DNA of 64,000 nt from Flammeovirgaceae bacterium BBD 1991-12 (GCA_001657315.1 LYSV01000107.1:886-64885), one strand, 5' to 3'; shown: positions 28,459 through 37,583, numbered from the stretch's first letter. A program made the numbers and translations. Notes: generated from the letters alone by a model not told the origin.

Positions 28459-31400
28459 TCAAAGCTTGAGATTCAGGTTAAAACCAACGCTCCTCAGCGA
28501 GGGGAAAGCCATATTCTCAATACCAGGCTGAAGGGTACCCCCGCTCATTGACAGAGTTTCAGGATCAAAATGCGGGTTCTCCGTCCAAAGCGCCAGATTT
28601 CTACCTACCACGGAGAACCTGACTTCTCTGAAGGGAAGCCTGGCAACAATGCCACCCGGAAGTGTATAGCTTATTCTCACCTCTCTCAATTTCACATAGG
28701 AGGCATCATATTTGGCTGCTTCTACATTGTTTCTCTCATAATACCGGTTATGCCAGTTTCTTGAGGTAATTTTAATATCATTCGGACGGTAGGTGCCATC
28801 TTCATTTTCAATCACTCCATCACTAATGACTCCGTTACCTTCAATGGAAAGGTCATAGCCATTTGCTCTTCCAAAAAGTGTTTCCTCCAGCTGACCGGAG
28901 GTACTGCCTATGGTTTTCGTTCTGGACACCACTATACCTCCCTGCCGGATGTCAAAAAGAAAACCAAGGGAAATGCCTTTGAAGCTGAGTGTATTCTGAA
29001 TACCCATCATCCAGTCAGGGTTGTAGTTCCCCTGGAACTCCAGTTCACTGCCTCTGAGTGGCGTACCTTCTGCTGTATGGATTATTTCACCGAAAAACTC
29101 ACTTTCAGGATCATCTACCCTGGCAAAACCGATGCCGTAGATATTGCCCATTCTTTCTCCTACCCTCGCCTGGATCACGGCGCCATTTCGTGAAGTAAGT
29201 GTATACGTATCCAGCCCTTCGGTGAGCTCCAGTACCTTGCTCCGGTTGCGGGTAAAATTGGCGGTTATATCCCATTGCAGGCCATTGTCCTGAAGGACAG
29301 GGGTACCCATAGCCATGATCTCCAGGCCATTGTTCTGGATCTCACCGGCATTGATTATCCTACTGGAATACCCTGTAGCAATATCCAGCTCAATAGGAAT
29401 GATCTGGTCGCGCGTACGGTTATCGAAGTAAGTGACATCTAGTCCCAGTCTGCCATTAAAAAGCCTGACATCCGCACCGATCTCATAGGAAGAGGTCCTT
29501 TCGGGTTTCAGGTTGGCGTTGGCCAGTGTTGAGGACTCTGTCTTGGCCTGAACGGAACCCCAGGCGGTCTGAGGGTTGAACACATTGGTGAGGCTGTAGG
29601 GATCCGTATCGTTACCTACTTCAGCATAGGCGCCTCTCACCTTCACGAAAGACAGGGCCTCCGGCAGCTCGACCATATCGCTGATAATGGCACTTAGCGT
29701 TACCGAGGGATAAAAATAACTGTTATTGTCGATCGGCAGGGTGCTGGACCAGTCGTTCCTTCCGGTGACATCAAGGAATATCATATTCTTGTAGGCTACC
29801 TGACCAAAGCCATACAGCGAGTTGATCCTCTTTTCCAGGTTTGCTTCCGTGATCTGAAGCGCAACCGCTGAGTTGGTAAAGTTGTAGATATTGGGGATGA
29901 GCAGTTGCGGAGCCACGGTACGGGTAAAGTCGTTCTGCTGTCGCATATGGTTCCCACCCGCAGATATGGAAAATGACCAGTTCTCATTGAGGGCTTTATT
30001 GTAGCTCAGCAAAAAGTCTGAGTTCCTTTCACTGAAAAATATATCGTCCTCTCTGTAGTTGCCCTGTGGGAACCGTTGTGTGCTGAAGGCCCTTCTTCTG
30101 TCCCGTAGCTCGTTATAAAAATCCGTACCCGTTCTGAGCATCAGGCTCAGCTCATCGGTAAAGTTGTAGGTAACTGAGATATTGCCCAGTATCCGGTCCT
30201 TATCCTGTCCGTTTGTATTTTCATATACGTTGAAATAAGGGTTATCATGATAATTGTAGTTGTAATTGAACTGCTGCCGTCCCTCAAGGCCGGGCATCCA
30301 GTAATCTCTGAGGTTGCCGGTATTGATCTGCCTGCCATACCAGATCCAGAGATACATGAGGTTCTCAGTACCATAGCTGATATTCGGTCGGTTGCCACTG
30401 CTGGTCTGGATATAATTGACGGAAGCATTTACACTTAAATTATCCGTCACGTTCATGCCGGCTTTCAGGGCTATGGTATTTCTTTCCAGATCAGTATTGG
30501 GCACGGTACCCTGCTGGTCCAGATTGGTCCAGGAAAGTCGTATGTTTGACCTCTCTCCACCTGCTGTGATCTCCACATTGTTCGACCAGGTAACACCGGT
30601 TTCAAAAAAGTCATTGATATTATCAGGCTGCGAAACCCAGGGTGTGGGAACAATGGTACTCCCTTCAGGGGCGTTCAGGTCGCCTCCACGAAATCCATTT
30701 ACATCCCTTGGAGAATCAAACTGAGGGATCAGCAGGCCCTGATCCATTCGGGGACCCCAGCTTTCATCTACTCCATCAGCAATGCCCGAGCCTGCACCGT
30801 CAACAAATTCGAACTGACCATTGTTGCCCTGACCGTATACGTCCTGCCAGTCCGGCAATACCAGTGGCCGGTCAAACGTAACATTGGAGTTAATGCTGAT
30901 CCCCAGGCCCTTTTTTCCGCTTCCGGATCTGGTAGTAATGAGGATCGCTCCATTCGCAGCACGGGAGCCGTAAAGTGCCGCAGCCGCGGGTCCTTTCAGA
31001 ATACTCATCGAAGCGATATCATCCGGATTGATCTCACCGGCAGCATTTCCATAGTCCACCTCCTGATTACCACTGCCTGATGATCCCACTACCTGATTAC
31101 TAATAGGAATACCATCCACAATGAACAAGGGCTGGTTCGCATTGATATTGAGAGACGACTCTCCACGGATCGTAACGCGTGAAGAACCTCCAATAGCACT
31201 GGTACCGTTCGTCACCTGAACCCCTGCCGCCCGGCCACTCAGGGAGTTAATGACGTTCACCTCACGGGCCTCCGTGAATTCATCGCCATCTACCTCCTGC
31301 ACTGAATATCCCAGCTCCTTGGTCTCTCTTTCCACACCAAGAGCGGTAACAACCACCTCAGAAAGTTCCACAGTGGAAGAAAACATGGCAACGTCAAGAG

Positions 31401-31713
31401 CAGAGCGTGAACCTACCCTGACTTCCTGATTTTCATAGCCCACAAATGAGAATACCAGAATGGCATCTTCATTATTTATGAGTTGTAATTTGAAATTGCC
31501 TTCAAAGTCCGTAACGGCACCGTTGGTTGTCCCTTTTTCAAGTATGTTCACACCAGGGATACCTGTACCATCCGTCTGATCCGTGACTTTTCCGCTGACC
31601 GTCTGGCCCTGGGCCAATGCCTGAGACAGCGAAAAATAAAGCGCCATAAGCAGGAACGTGCCAGGTAGCTTTTTACCCAGACGCCCTGTCCTTTCAGGTA
31701 AATAATTTTTCAT
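28459..31713 (-). CDS. SusC-family TonB-linked outer-membrane protein (phosphoesterase operon)
   Basis: A 1084-residue SusC-type barrel. The long basic N-terminus and signal peptide end at about ALAQGQ. The CarboxypepD_reg-like domain (TVSGKVTDQTDGTGIPGVNI to SFVGYENQEV) is followed by the SusC signature VVVTALGVERETKELGYSVQEV and the plug VINSLSGRAAGVQVTNG and PLFIVDGIPIS. The barrel ends in SVGFNLNLKL. It is first in a leftward operon with SusD and four phosphoesterases. A GC-rich hairpin lies in its leader, and the gene is divergent from a HTH-cupin regulator, the obvious candidate controller. Confidence 0.94.
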   Translation of the reverse strand: MKNYLPERTGRLGKKLPGTFLLMALYFSLSQALAQGQTVSGKVTDQTDGTGIPGVNILEKGTTNGAVTDFEGNFKLQLINNEDAILVFSFVGYENQEVRVGSRSALDVAMFSSTVELSEVVVTALGVERETKELGYSVQEVDGDEFTEAREVNVINSLSGRAAGVQVTNGTSAIGGSSRVTIRGESSLNINANQPLFIVDGIPISNQVVGSSGSGNQEVDYGNAAGEINPDDIASMSILKGPAAAALYGSRAANGAILITTRSGSGKKGLGISINSNVTFDRPLVLPDWQDVYGQGNNGQFEFVDGAGSGIADGVDESWGPRMDQGLLIPQFDSPRDVNGFRGGDLNAPEGSTIVPTPWVSQPDNINDFFETGVTWSNNVEITAGGERSNIRLSWTNLDQQGTVPNTDLERNTIALKAGMNVTDNLSVNASVNYIQTSSGNRPNISYGTENLMYLWIWYGRQINTGNLRDYWMPGLEGRQQFNYNYNYHDNPYFNVYENTNGQDKDRILGNISVTYNFTDELSLMLRTGTDFYNELRDRRRAFSTQRFPQGNYREDDIFFSERNSDFLLSYNKALNENWSFSISAGGNHMRQQNDFTRTVAPQLLIPNIYNFTNSAVALQITEANLEKRINSLYGFGQVAYKNMIFLDVTGRNDWSSTLPIDNNSYFYPSVTLSAIISDMVELPEALSFVKVRGAYAEVGNDTDPYSLTNVFNPQTAWGSVQAKTESSTLANANLKPERTSSYEIGADVRLFNGRLGLDVTYFDNRTRDQIIPIELDIATGYSSRIINAGEIQNNGLEIMAMGTPVLQDNGLQWDITANFTRNRSKVLELTEGLDTYTLTSRNGAVIQARVGERMGNIYGIGFARVDDPESEFFGEIIHTAEGTPLRGSELEFQGNYNPDWMMGIQNTLSFKGISLGFLFDIRQGGIVVSRTKTIGSTSGQLEETLFGRANGYDLSIEGNGVISDGVIENEDGTYRPNDIKITSRNWHNRYYERNNVEAAKYDASYVKLREVRISYTLPGGIVARLPFREVRFSVVGRNLALWTENPHFDPETLSMSGGTLQPGIENMAFPSLRSVGFNLNLKL

Positions 31714-31763
31714 AGTTTTGATTGTTTTGGGTTGTGAAATTTTGTCAATGCAATCCGTAAACA

Positions 31764-31795
31764 GAGGGCGGGAACGTGGCAGCGCTCCCGCCTTT
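31764..31795 (-). promoter_or_regulatory. GC-rich hairpin in the 5' leader of the susC-like gene
   Basis: A perfect 7-bp stem GGCGGGA (31767-31773) / TCCCGCC (31786-31792) can be lengthened by A-U and G-U pairs on the outside. It stands out against AT-rich surroundings. It lies 50-80 bp upstream of the susC start in the direction of transcription. It lacks a T-run, so a leader-structure role (stability, small-RNA or attenuation control) is more likely than termination. Confidence 0.5.
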
Positions 31796-31923
31796 CGTGG
31801 GGCAAGTTTGTGATTAATGTTAAATCATTTTTTAGCCTGAGATTAATTCTTCATTAAAGTTGGCAGCTTCCTTTTAACGAATTTTTAACTCTTTTGAATT
31901 TTACTAATAGTAAAAACATCATT

Positions 31924-31949
31924 AAGGATTCATATCCCTAAAAATCCTT
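31924..31949. promoter_or_regulatory. Inverted repeat, candidate operator
   Basis: AAGGATT (31924-31930) and AATCCTT (31943-31949) form a perfect 7-bp inverted repeat with a 12-bp spacer, giving a centre spacing of 19 bp. Half-sites about two helical turns apart suit a dimeric regulator. It lies 113 bp upstream of the HTH-cupin gene and about 210 bp upstream of the susC-like gene. Binding by that regulator is inference. Confidence 0.35.
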
Positions 31950-32062
31950 TAACACTAGCTTAACACAGGTATTATCAGCTAATTAAATCCATTTGTCATG
32001 AATAGCTTTTTATCGAAAAAGTTGATAAATATGAAACATCTATATCTCAAGCCGCCGATTTT

Positions 32063-32638
32063 ATGAAGGATGAAATCATCTCCACCATTGCCAGAAAACT
32101 GAAAACAGAACGCCAGAAACAAGGGCTTACCATCAATGACGTAAGTAAACGTTCAGGTTTAAGTAAAGGCCTGATATCCAAGATCGAGAACTCACGGACC
32201 ATCCCATCCATGCCGGTCTTTTTTTCAATACTCAAGTCCATGTCCCTATCTCCATCTTCCTTTTTTGATGACATAGACTATCGCAATGATGAGAGCTTTC
32301 ATGTGGTGAGGCCGGCTGAGCATCAACCTATTGAAAAGGAAAATCGTCCCGGCTTTCAGTATCACTACATTATGAACCAGCAAATCCATGATGTGAACAT
32401 GGAGGTGGTACTTCTGGAACTGGAACCCGGGGTCAGAGGAATAGCCACCTCTACCGACGGCTTTGAACTAAAATACCTGCTAAAAGGAAAGGTAAACTAC
32501 AGAATAGATGACAAGAACATCATACTGGAGCCAGGAGATGTTATTTTCTTTGATGCATCCTGTCCTCACAGGCCGGAAAATCTGTCGTCACAAAACGCTT
32601 TAATGCTGGTGTTTTATTTTATGAACGCAAGGTTATGA
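32063..32638 (+). CDS. XRE-family transcriptional regulator with C-terminal cupin domain
   Basis: A 191-residue regulator. The N-terminal helix-turn-helix (about 8-65) reads LKTERQKQGLTINDVSKRSGLSKGLISKIENSRTIP when its segments are joined, a classic HTH_3 fold. The C-terminal cupin_2 domain (about 110-185) includes LLELEPGVRG, YLLKGKVNYRID and EPGDVIFFDASCPHRPEN, which suggests small-ligand sensing. Such HTH-cupin proteins often control catabolic genes by sensing a substrate or intermediate. It is divergent from the SusCD-phosphoesterase operon and opens the phosphonate cluster, so it could coordinate both. Confidence 0.9.
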   Translation: MKDEIISTIARKLKTERQKQGLTINDVSKRSGLSKGLISKIENSRTIPSMPVFFSILKSMSLSPSSFFDDIDYRNDESFHVVRPAEHQPIEKENRPGFQYHYIMNQQIHDVNMEVVLLELEPGVRGIATSTDGFELKYLLKGKVNYRIDDKNIILEPGDVIFFDASCPHRPENLSSQNALMLVFYFMNARL

Positions 32639-32687
32639 CTTACAAGTCATCAGTGGCAAGTCCTGAGCACTGAGTAGCCTGCAAACA

Positions 32688-33839
32688 TCAGATGGCTATC
32701 CCTGAAGAAACGATATGTTCATCAAACACTTCTTTTGCCAGACCAAAGGAAAGGGTCATACCTGCTCCGCCAAGTGCATTGACAATGAGCACATCTGGCT
32801 CCGGCTCTGCCACTATCTCTGTTTTGCCAGGTGCTTTTGCATAAATACCATGCCATTGTTCGGCAATTTCAAGATCATCGATCACTGTAAAAGTGCTGAG
32901 GTATTCAAGGACCAACCGGTTGATCCTTTCGGAATCAAAGGGTGAGAGCTCCCGCCCGTAGTGGTGCGAATCCCCTATGATCAATTCCTGGTCTTCATTC
33001 TGTGACAGCAGAACATGAATGCCGTTTTCTGCAAACCCGGGGTTCGTTTTATCGTATCTATCGGACAGAGCTGCCAGAGAGGGGCAGTCACTAAAGGCAT
33101 CATAGTGACGCAGGGTGAGGCCTGCACACAGAGTGGGACCCGCCAATTGCTTCACACCGGAGCTCTTCATCATCTGCAGTTTGCATTTGGTAATATTGAT
33201 GGAGTTGTAATAATCAGGATACAGGCTTTCGAAATCAGCTCCGCCGCATACAATGGTTTTGCTGACCTGCCAGCGATCTCCATTGCTGCAATGCACCCAT
33301 GGCATGCTTATTTCCTTTACCGTGTGGCCATAATGGATCACTACACCCATTTTTTCCCGCAAATAGTCGTGAATTTTTTGAATAGCCTGGCGTGCATATA
33401 CTGTACATTCTGTCTGGCTGTACAAACCTGCCCGCATACCCTCTATCCGGACTAATGGGCTGTAGGAGACTACCTCAGACGGTTTTAGAAGTTTCACCTC
33501 ATACTCTTTATTTCCATCCAGCTCCATAAACTCCTGCAGCACTGCCTGCTCATCTGCATGATACGCCAGATGCAGGGAACCATTTTCCTTCATCCAAAAT
33601 CCGGCGGCTGCGGACAGCTCCTGCCAAACGGACCTGCTCCGCAGAGCACGGTCCAGCATCTTTCCAGGCTTCTGCCCTACAGGCCATACGAGACCAAAAT
33701 TCCTGACAGAAGCCCCAATGGCCTGAAAATTGCGCTCGAACAGTACAACACGAAAACCTCTCAGCGCAGCCTCCCGGGCATGTGCCAGCCCGACTATCCC
33801 ACCTCCCACAATAGCAATATCTGCCGACTTATCTTTCAT
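32688..33839 (-). CDS. TIGR03364-type FAD-dependent oxidoreductase (aminophosphonate-associated)
   Basis: A 383-residue flavoprotein of the DAO family. The N-terminal Rossmann motif is AIVGGGIVGLAHAREAALRG, followed by an acidic strand end at VVLFERN. The segment SVRNFGLVWPVGQ and the C-terminal NALGGAGMTLSFGLAKEV fit the TIGR03364 family, known for synteny with phosphonatase-like hydrolases and proposed to deaminate an aminophosphonate oxidatively. Here a phosphonatase-like HAD gene and a PhnZ-like gene lie within 5 kb, which supports that role. It has no signal peptide and should act in the cytoplasm. It is convergent with the HTH-cupin gene (49-bp gap) and divergent from the PHP gene. Confidence 0.82.
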   Translation of the reverse strand: MKDKSADIAIVGGGIVGLAHAREAALRGFRVVLFERNFQAIGASVRNFGLVWPVGQKPGKMLDRALRSRSVWQELSAAAGFWMKENGSLHLAYHADEQAVLQEFMELDGNKEYEVKLLKPSEVVSYSPLVRIEGMRAGLYSQTECTVYARQAIQKIHDYLREKMGVVIHYGHTVKEISMPWVHCSNGDRWQVSKTIVCGGADFESLYPDYYNSINITKCKLQMMKSSGVKQLAGPTLCAGLTLRHYDAFSDCPSLAALSDRYDKTNPGFAENGIHVLLSQNEDQELIIGDSHHYGRELSPFDSERINRLVLEYLSTFTVIDDLEIAEQWHGIYAKAPGKTEIVAEPEPDVLIVNALGGAGMTLSFGLAKEVFDEHIVSSGIAI

Positions 33840-34069
33840 TGTTTCTATCCTGTTTTTTCGTTCAAATTGGTAAAAGATAGCTTCAAAGGAGCTGCCCTTT
33901 AATTATGCTTATGTTAAGCTTTTATGAAGCCATTACTCATCACATAAGTCTCTAAACCCCATAAAAGGTATAAACACCAGGGTCTTACAAATTACACATC
34001 AGGTCATTTAACCAAAACATGACAGGGCTGAAATATTTCCTTAACAACAGGCTGGTATCTTAGACCTTT

Positions 34070-34969
34070 ATGGCATGGACCAATTTTCACGGACATTGCA
34101 AATACTGCGACGGGGTTCTTGACCCGGACGACTACATCAGGAAAGCCATTGAAAAAGGGTTTTACGGCTACGGTTTTTCATCACATGGCCCCGTAGACCA
34201 TCATAGCAGGTGGAACATCAAAAAGGAGCACATTAACACCTATCTGCAGGATATTGACCGGTTAAGTAAGGTATACGAAGGGGATATTGAGATTTACAAG
34301 GGCTTTGAGGCAGACTACATACCGGACTATATGACTCCGGAAGAACTAAAAAAGGCCTGCCATCTCGACTATGTTATAGGTTCAATACACTATATGGGTT
34401 TCCTTCATGATGGTACCCCCTGGGAAATGGACGGCAGTACTGCTTTTTTCGAACAGGGACTGGAAGAGATATTTGCCGGCGATTTTAAACAATTTGTTAA
34501 AAGGTATTTTTCCCTGGTCAGGGAAATGGTGGAAACCGGAAAGCCCGATATTGTCGGTCATCTGGACAAATTCAAGATCCATAACTCAGAGAACAGGTAT
34601 TTCCAACAGACTGATGAATGGTATCAGGCCGAGGTAATGGAGGCGCTGGAATGCATCAAAAAGAATAAAACCATCCTTGAGGTAAACACCCGGGGCATTT
34701 ACAAAAAGAAGACGGAGGAGACCTATCCCAGTCCATGGATACTGAAGCAGGCCCATCAAATGAATATCCCAGTTATGTTGAACTCAGATGCTCATCATCC
34801 AGATGATATAGACAAGTATTTTGGGCCTGCAGCACAAATGCTGGAGGATACAGGCTTCCGCACTCTACGCATATTGCTGGGCGGCAAGTGGTGCGATGTA
34901 CCTTTTGATCATACAGGATTAAAGCCAGACCAAAGCGATGCGCGAAAAAGTGCAAAACTGGCTTCATAA
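34070..34969 (+). CDS. PHP-domain phosphoesterase (histidinol-phosphatase-like)
   Basis: A 299-residue cytoplasmic PHP-fold protein. Metal-binding signatures include the N-terminal NFHGHCKYCDG (His7, His9), the SSHGPVDHH segment, DYVIGSIHY, VGHLDKFK and LNSDAHHPDDI. Together these match the HisK-type histidinol-phosphatase branch. No his biosynthesis genes are nearby; the neighbours are phosphonate genes, so a role as a phosphomonoesterase in that pathway or with its transporter is plausible. It overlaps the DUF5690 gene by 32 bp, indicating a coupled operon. The TATCTTAG sequence just 8 nt before the ATG could mark a very short leader, but this is weak. Confidence 0.82.
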   Translation: MAWTNFHGHCKYCDGVLDPDDYIRKAIEKGFYGYGFSSHGPVDHHSRWNIKKEHINTYLQDIDRLSKVYEGDIEIYKGFEADYIPDYMTPEELKKACHLDYVIGSIHYMGFLHDGTPWEMDGSTAFFEQGLEEIFAGDFKQFVKRYFSLVREMVETGKPDIVGHLDKFKIHNSENRYFQQTDEWYQAEVMEALECIKKNKTILEVNTRGIYKKKTEETYPSPWILKQAHQMNIPVMLNSDAHHPDDIDKYFGPAAQMLEDTGFRTLRILLGGKWCDVPFDHTGLKPDQSDARKSAKLAS

Positions 34970-36261
34970 ACAAAATCAGGCCGTCTTCTCGCTTTACGCG
35001 ATAGTGGCCTCTTTTTGCACCTACTCCTGTATGTATGCGTTTCGCAAGCCCTTTGCCGTTGCCACATTTGATGATCTCCAGTACTGGAATATCGACTACA
35101 AGATATTATTGATCACGGCTCAGGTAGCCGGGTACACGCTGTCCAAGTTTTTAGGGGTAAAACTCATATCGGAGATGGAGAATGCAAAAAGGGCTTTCTA
35201 CATCATCACCCTGGTCGGTATAGCCGGGCTGGCCCTTCTGCTGTTTGCCATTATACCCGCACCTTACAATATAGTTTGCCTTTTTCTCAACGGCTTGCCT
35301 CTGGGGATGATATGGGGACTGGTCTTTTCCTATCTGGAAGGACGGAAAGTGACTGAGATCCTGGGAGCAGGCTTATCCGTTAGTTTCATCTTTTCTTCCG
35401 GTTTTGTGAAATCCGTGGGGAAACTTGTGATGATCCAATGGGGATTTTCTGAATACTGGATGCCACTGGTTACCGGTCTGCTTTTTATGGTACCTCTCAT
35501 TCTCTTTGTCTTCATGCTTGATCTTCTTCCCAATCCTACTGCTGAAGATATCCGGTCCCGGACAAAGGGAGCCCATGGATGGAAAGGAAAGAGTAAGGTT
35601 TTTCATGGCATTTGCTCCAGGTTTGGTATTGCTCATCATCACTTATATGATGCTCACGATTTTCAGGGACTTCAGAGACAACTTTGCTGCGGAGATATGG
35701 ATCAGTCTGGGATACGGAGATTCTCCGGAGATATTCACCATTACCGAGATCCCGGTTGCATTGGGAGTGTTGATCATCATAGGCAGTCTCATGACCATCA
35801 GGCAGAATAAAACGGCATTATTTGTCAATCATTTGTTGATCTTACTGGGCATGCTTCTGATAGGGCTGAGCACATGGTTGTTTGAGCAGACGGTAATATC
35901 CGCTCCATTATGGATGATCCTCACAGGATTTGGGCTGTACATGGGCTACGTGCCTTTCAACAGTGTATTGTTTGACCGTCTGATCGCATCTTTCCATGTT
36001 GTGAGCAACGCAGGTTTTTTGATCTACCTTGCAGACTCTTTCGGATACCTGGGCAGCGTGGGCATACTGTTTTACAAGGAATTTGGTGAACCAGACCTGA
36101 ACTGGCTCGACTTTTTCAAGTCAATGGGTTATTTTCTTACCATAACCGGCAGTTGTTTGATATGCCTTTCAATGCTCTATTTCTATAAAAGGGGAAGGGT
36201 CGTCACTTCCGGGCCGCTGCCTCAAATTCAGCAGGAGCCTGATCTCGATTATATTGGATGA
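34938..36261 (+). pseudogene. DUF5690 family transporter-like membrane protein, interrupted by a frameshift
   Basis: Two overlapping frames together form one multi-helix membrane protein of about 440 residues resembling MFS transporters. Frame 1 (34938 on) carries the N-terminal helices from MREKVQNWLHKQNQAVFSL through PNPTAEDIRSRTK. Frame 2 continues with EPMDGKERVRFFMAFAPG and TIFRDFRDNFAAEIW to the end at 36261. The switch occurs at 35566-35572, where removing one G from AAAGGGA restores a smooth RTK-EPMDGKER join. The start overlaps the PHP gene by 32 bp. It is the only candidate inner-membrane transporter of the phosphonate cluster. The break may be a real mutation or a homopolymer assembly error. 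Confidence 0.8.
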
Positions 36262-36802
36262 TCAACCTGATCAGTGCAGCAGGACTGTTCAGATCTGCTC
36301 CTGTCTTACGCACTCCGGCCATGAGCAGTGAGGGATCAAGAGAGGGAAGGACTTTTCGCCGGAACTGTCTGAGGGTATACCACTTACCCTCTGCCCGTAC
36401 AAAATAGTGATAGGCATTGGCTTCCTCCGACAAACTTATCAGCCGGTTAGGCTCATAATCCGTTTTATCATGATATGCACCCCGGTAGGTTTTCAGGTTT
36501 CTTAAAACCTGCAGCTCACCGTCTGCCACAATCTCAAAAAACCGTTGCCGGCGGAGTCCTTTTTTGACAGATTCTGCTATGGTAAACTTTCTGTTGATAT
36601 TTTTCTCCCGATCATAATACCGAAATGATCTTATGCGATGCGCTGGGTACAACCTTGATCCTTTTCCCTCTCTGACAATCAGGGCATCATACCGCCATTC
36701 CATTTTAAACTCGCACTGAAGCACCTCATTATCCCTTGTGACGATCACTCCCTGATGCCACTCACTAAAACCGATCAAATGAAAAAGAAGCCACGCCAAC
36801 AT
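36203..36802 (-). CDS. Conserved hypothetical exported protein
   Basis: A 199-residue protein with a hydrophobic N-terminus (MLAWLLFHLIGF) that may be a signal peptide. The body begins with an EVLQCEFKMEWRYDALIVRE strand-rich stretch and a HRIRSFRYYDREKNINRKF segment, a pattern I associate with exported Bacteroidota proteins of unknown function. No catalytic motif is visible. Its 3' end overlaps the DUF5690 gene tail-to-tail by 59 bp. It lies 97 bp downstream of the phosphonatase-like gene on the same strand and could be co-transcribed with it. Function unknown. Confidence 0.65.
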   Translation of the reverse strand: MLAWLLFHLIGFSEWHQGVIVTRDNEVLQCEFKMEWRYDALIVREGKGSRLYPAHRIRSFRYYDREKNINRKFTIAESVKKGLRRQRFFEIVADGELQVLRNLKTYRGAYHDKTDYEPNRLISLSEEANAYHYFVRAEGKWYTLRQFRRKVLPSLDPSLLMAGVRKTGADLNSPAALIRLIIQYNRDQAPAEFEAAARK

Positions 36803-36899
36803 ACCCCTGATAAAGTTAAATTAATATTAAAGTAACATTAATTTAACAATAAATCAAGGCTATTTCAGGACCTCAGGATGAGTTCCTAATCAGGAAACC

Positions 36900-37583
36900 T
36901 TAGTTTAACCCTATGATTGGAAGAAGCTCGTACAGATCATCTATAAGATGTGTATGATACCCGGAGGCCAGTACACTGCGGTCATAGGCTCCGGTGGTGA
37001 CACCAACTACAAAGGCACATCCTGCATTCCTGCCCTGATCCATATCAGATTTGGTATCGCCTACCTTGGCCACATTGCTGGCACTGTTGATTCCGGAGTT
37101 TTCCATAGCCCTGAAGATCATATCCGGGTGAGGTCGTCCATGGTCCACCTCATCGCTGGTCACGCTGGTATCTATCAGTTCCATCCAGCCCAGTCGCTTG
37201 ATGATGGTGTCGGCTGTTTTTCTATCAAAACCCGTATCCAGCGCCACTTTTACCTTATTTTTTCTAAGCTCTTCAAAAACACCGGAAGCGCCTTCCTTTT
37301 CCTTCACATCTTCACTTTCCAAATAAAATTCAACCATAGCCTCAACAAACGTGTGGTGCATTTCATTGATCACCTCTTCATTTTCAAACCTGCCATCATT
37401 ATGCCACTGCAACAGTTGTTTAATGGCTACCGGCTTGGGTATGCCCATTACCCTGTTGGCCTCGTCCAATGAGATCATCACATCATAACGTGACATAGTA
37501 TTCTGCAGGACTTTGTGAACAAATCTATCGTCGTAAACCGTAGTACCGGCCATATCAAAAACTACAAGCTCTATAGGTTCCAT
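36900..37583 (-). CDS. Phosphonatase-like HAD hydrolase (TIGR03351 type)
   Basis: A 227-residue cytoplasmic HAD-superfamily enzyme. Motif I reads VFDMAGTTV: the usual second Asp of HAD enzymes is Ala12, which is the hallmark of the phosphonatase (PhnX) branch. Asp10 is the nucleophile. The cap carries VMGIPK, whose Lys50 sits where PhnX has its Schiff-base Lys. Further motifs are ALDTGFDRKTAD, GRPHPDMIF (Arg in place of the usual HAD Lys) and VGDTKSDMDQG. PhnX cleaves phosphonoacetaldehyde to acetaldehyde and phosphate; TIGR03351 members are thought to act on that or a close 2-oxoethylphosphonate. It is divergent from the PhnZ-like gene. Confidence 0.87.
   Translation of the reverse strand: MEPIELVVFDMAGTTVYDDRFVHKVLQNTMSRYDVMISLDEANRVMGIPKPVAIKQLLQWHNDGRFENEEVINEMHHTFVEAMVEFYLESEDVKEKEGASGVFEELRKNKVKVALDTGFDRKTADTIIKRLGWMELIDTSVTSDEVDHGRPHPDMIFRAMENSGINSASNVAKVGDTKSDMDQGRNAGCAFVVGVTTGAYDRSVLASGYHTHLIDDLYELLPIIGLN

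Larger units (their letters stand above)
31714..32062. promoter_or_regulatory. Divergent regulatory gap between susC-like operon and HTH-cupin regulator
   Basis: About 350 bp, AT-rich and without a credible gene. It must contain the promoter of the leftward SusCD-phosphoesterase operon and that of the rightward regulator. A GC-rich hairpin lies near the susC start and a 7-bp inverted repeat near the middle; both are listed separately. No perfect TAnnTTTG box was found for either direction. Confidence 0.5.
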
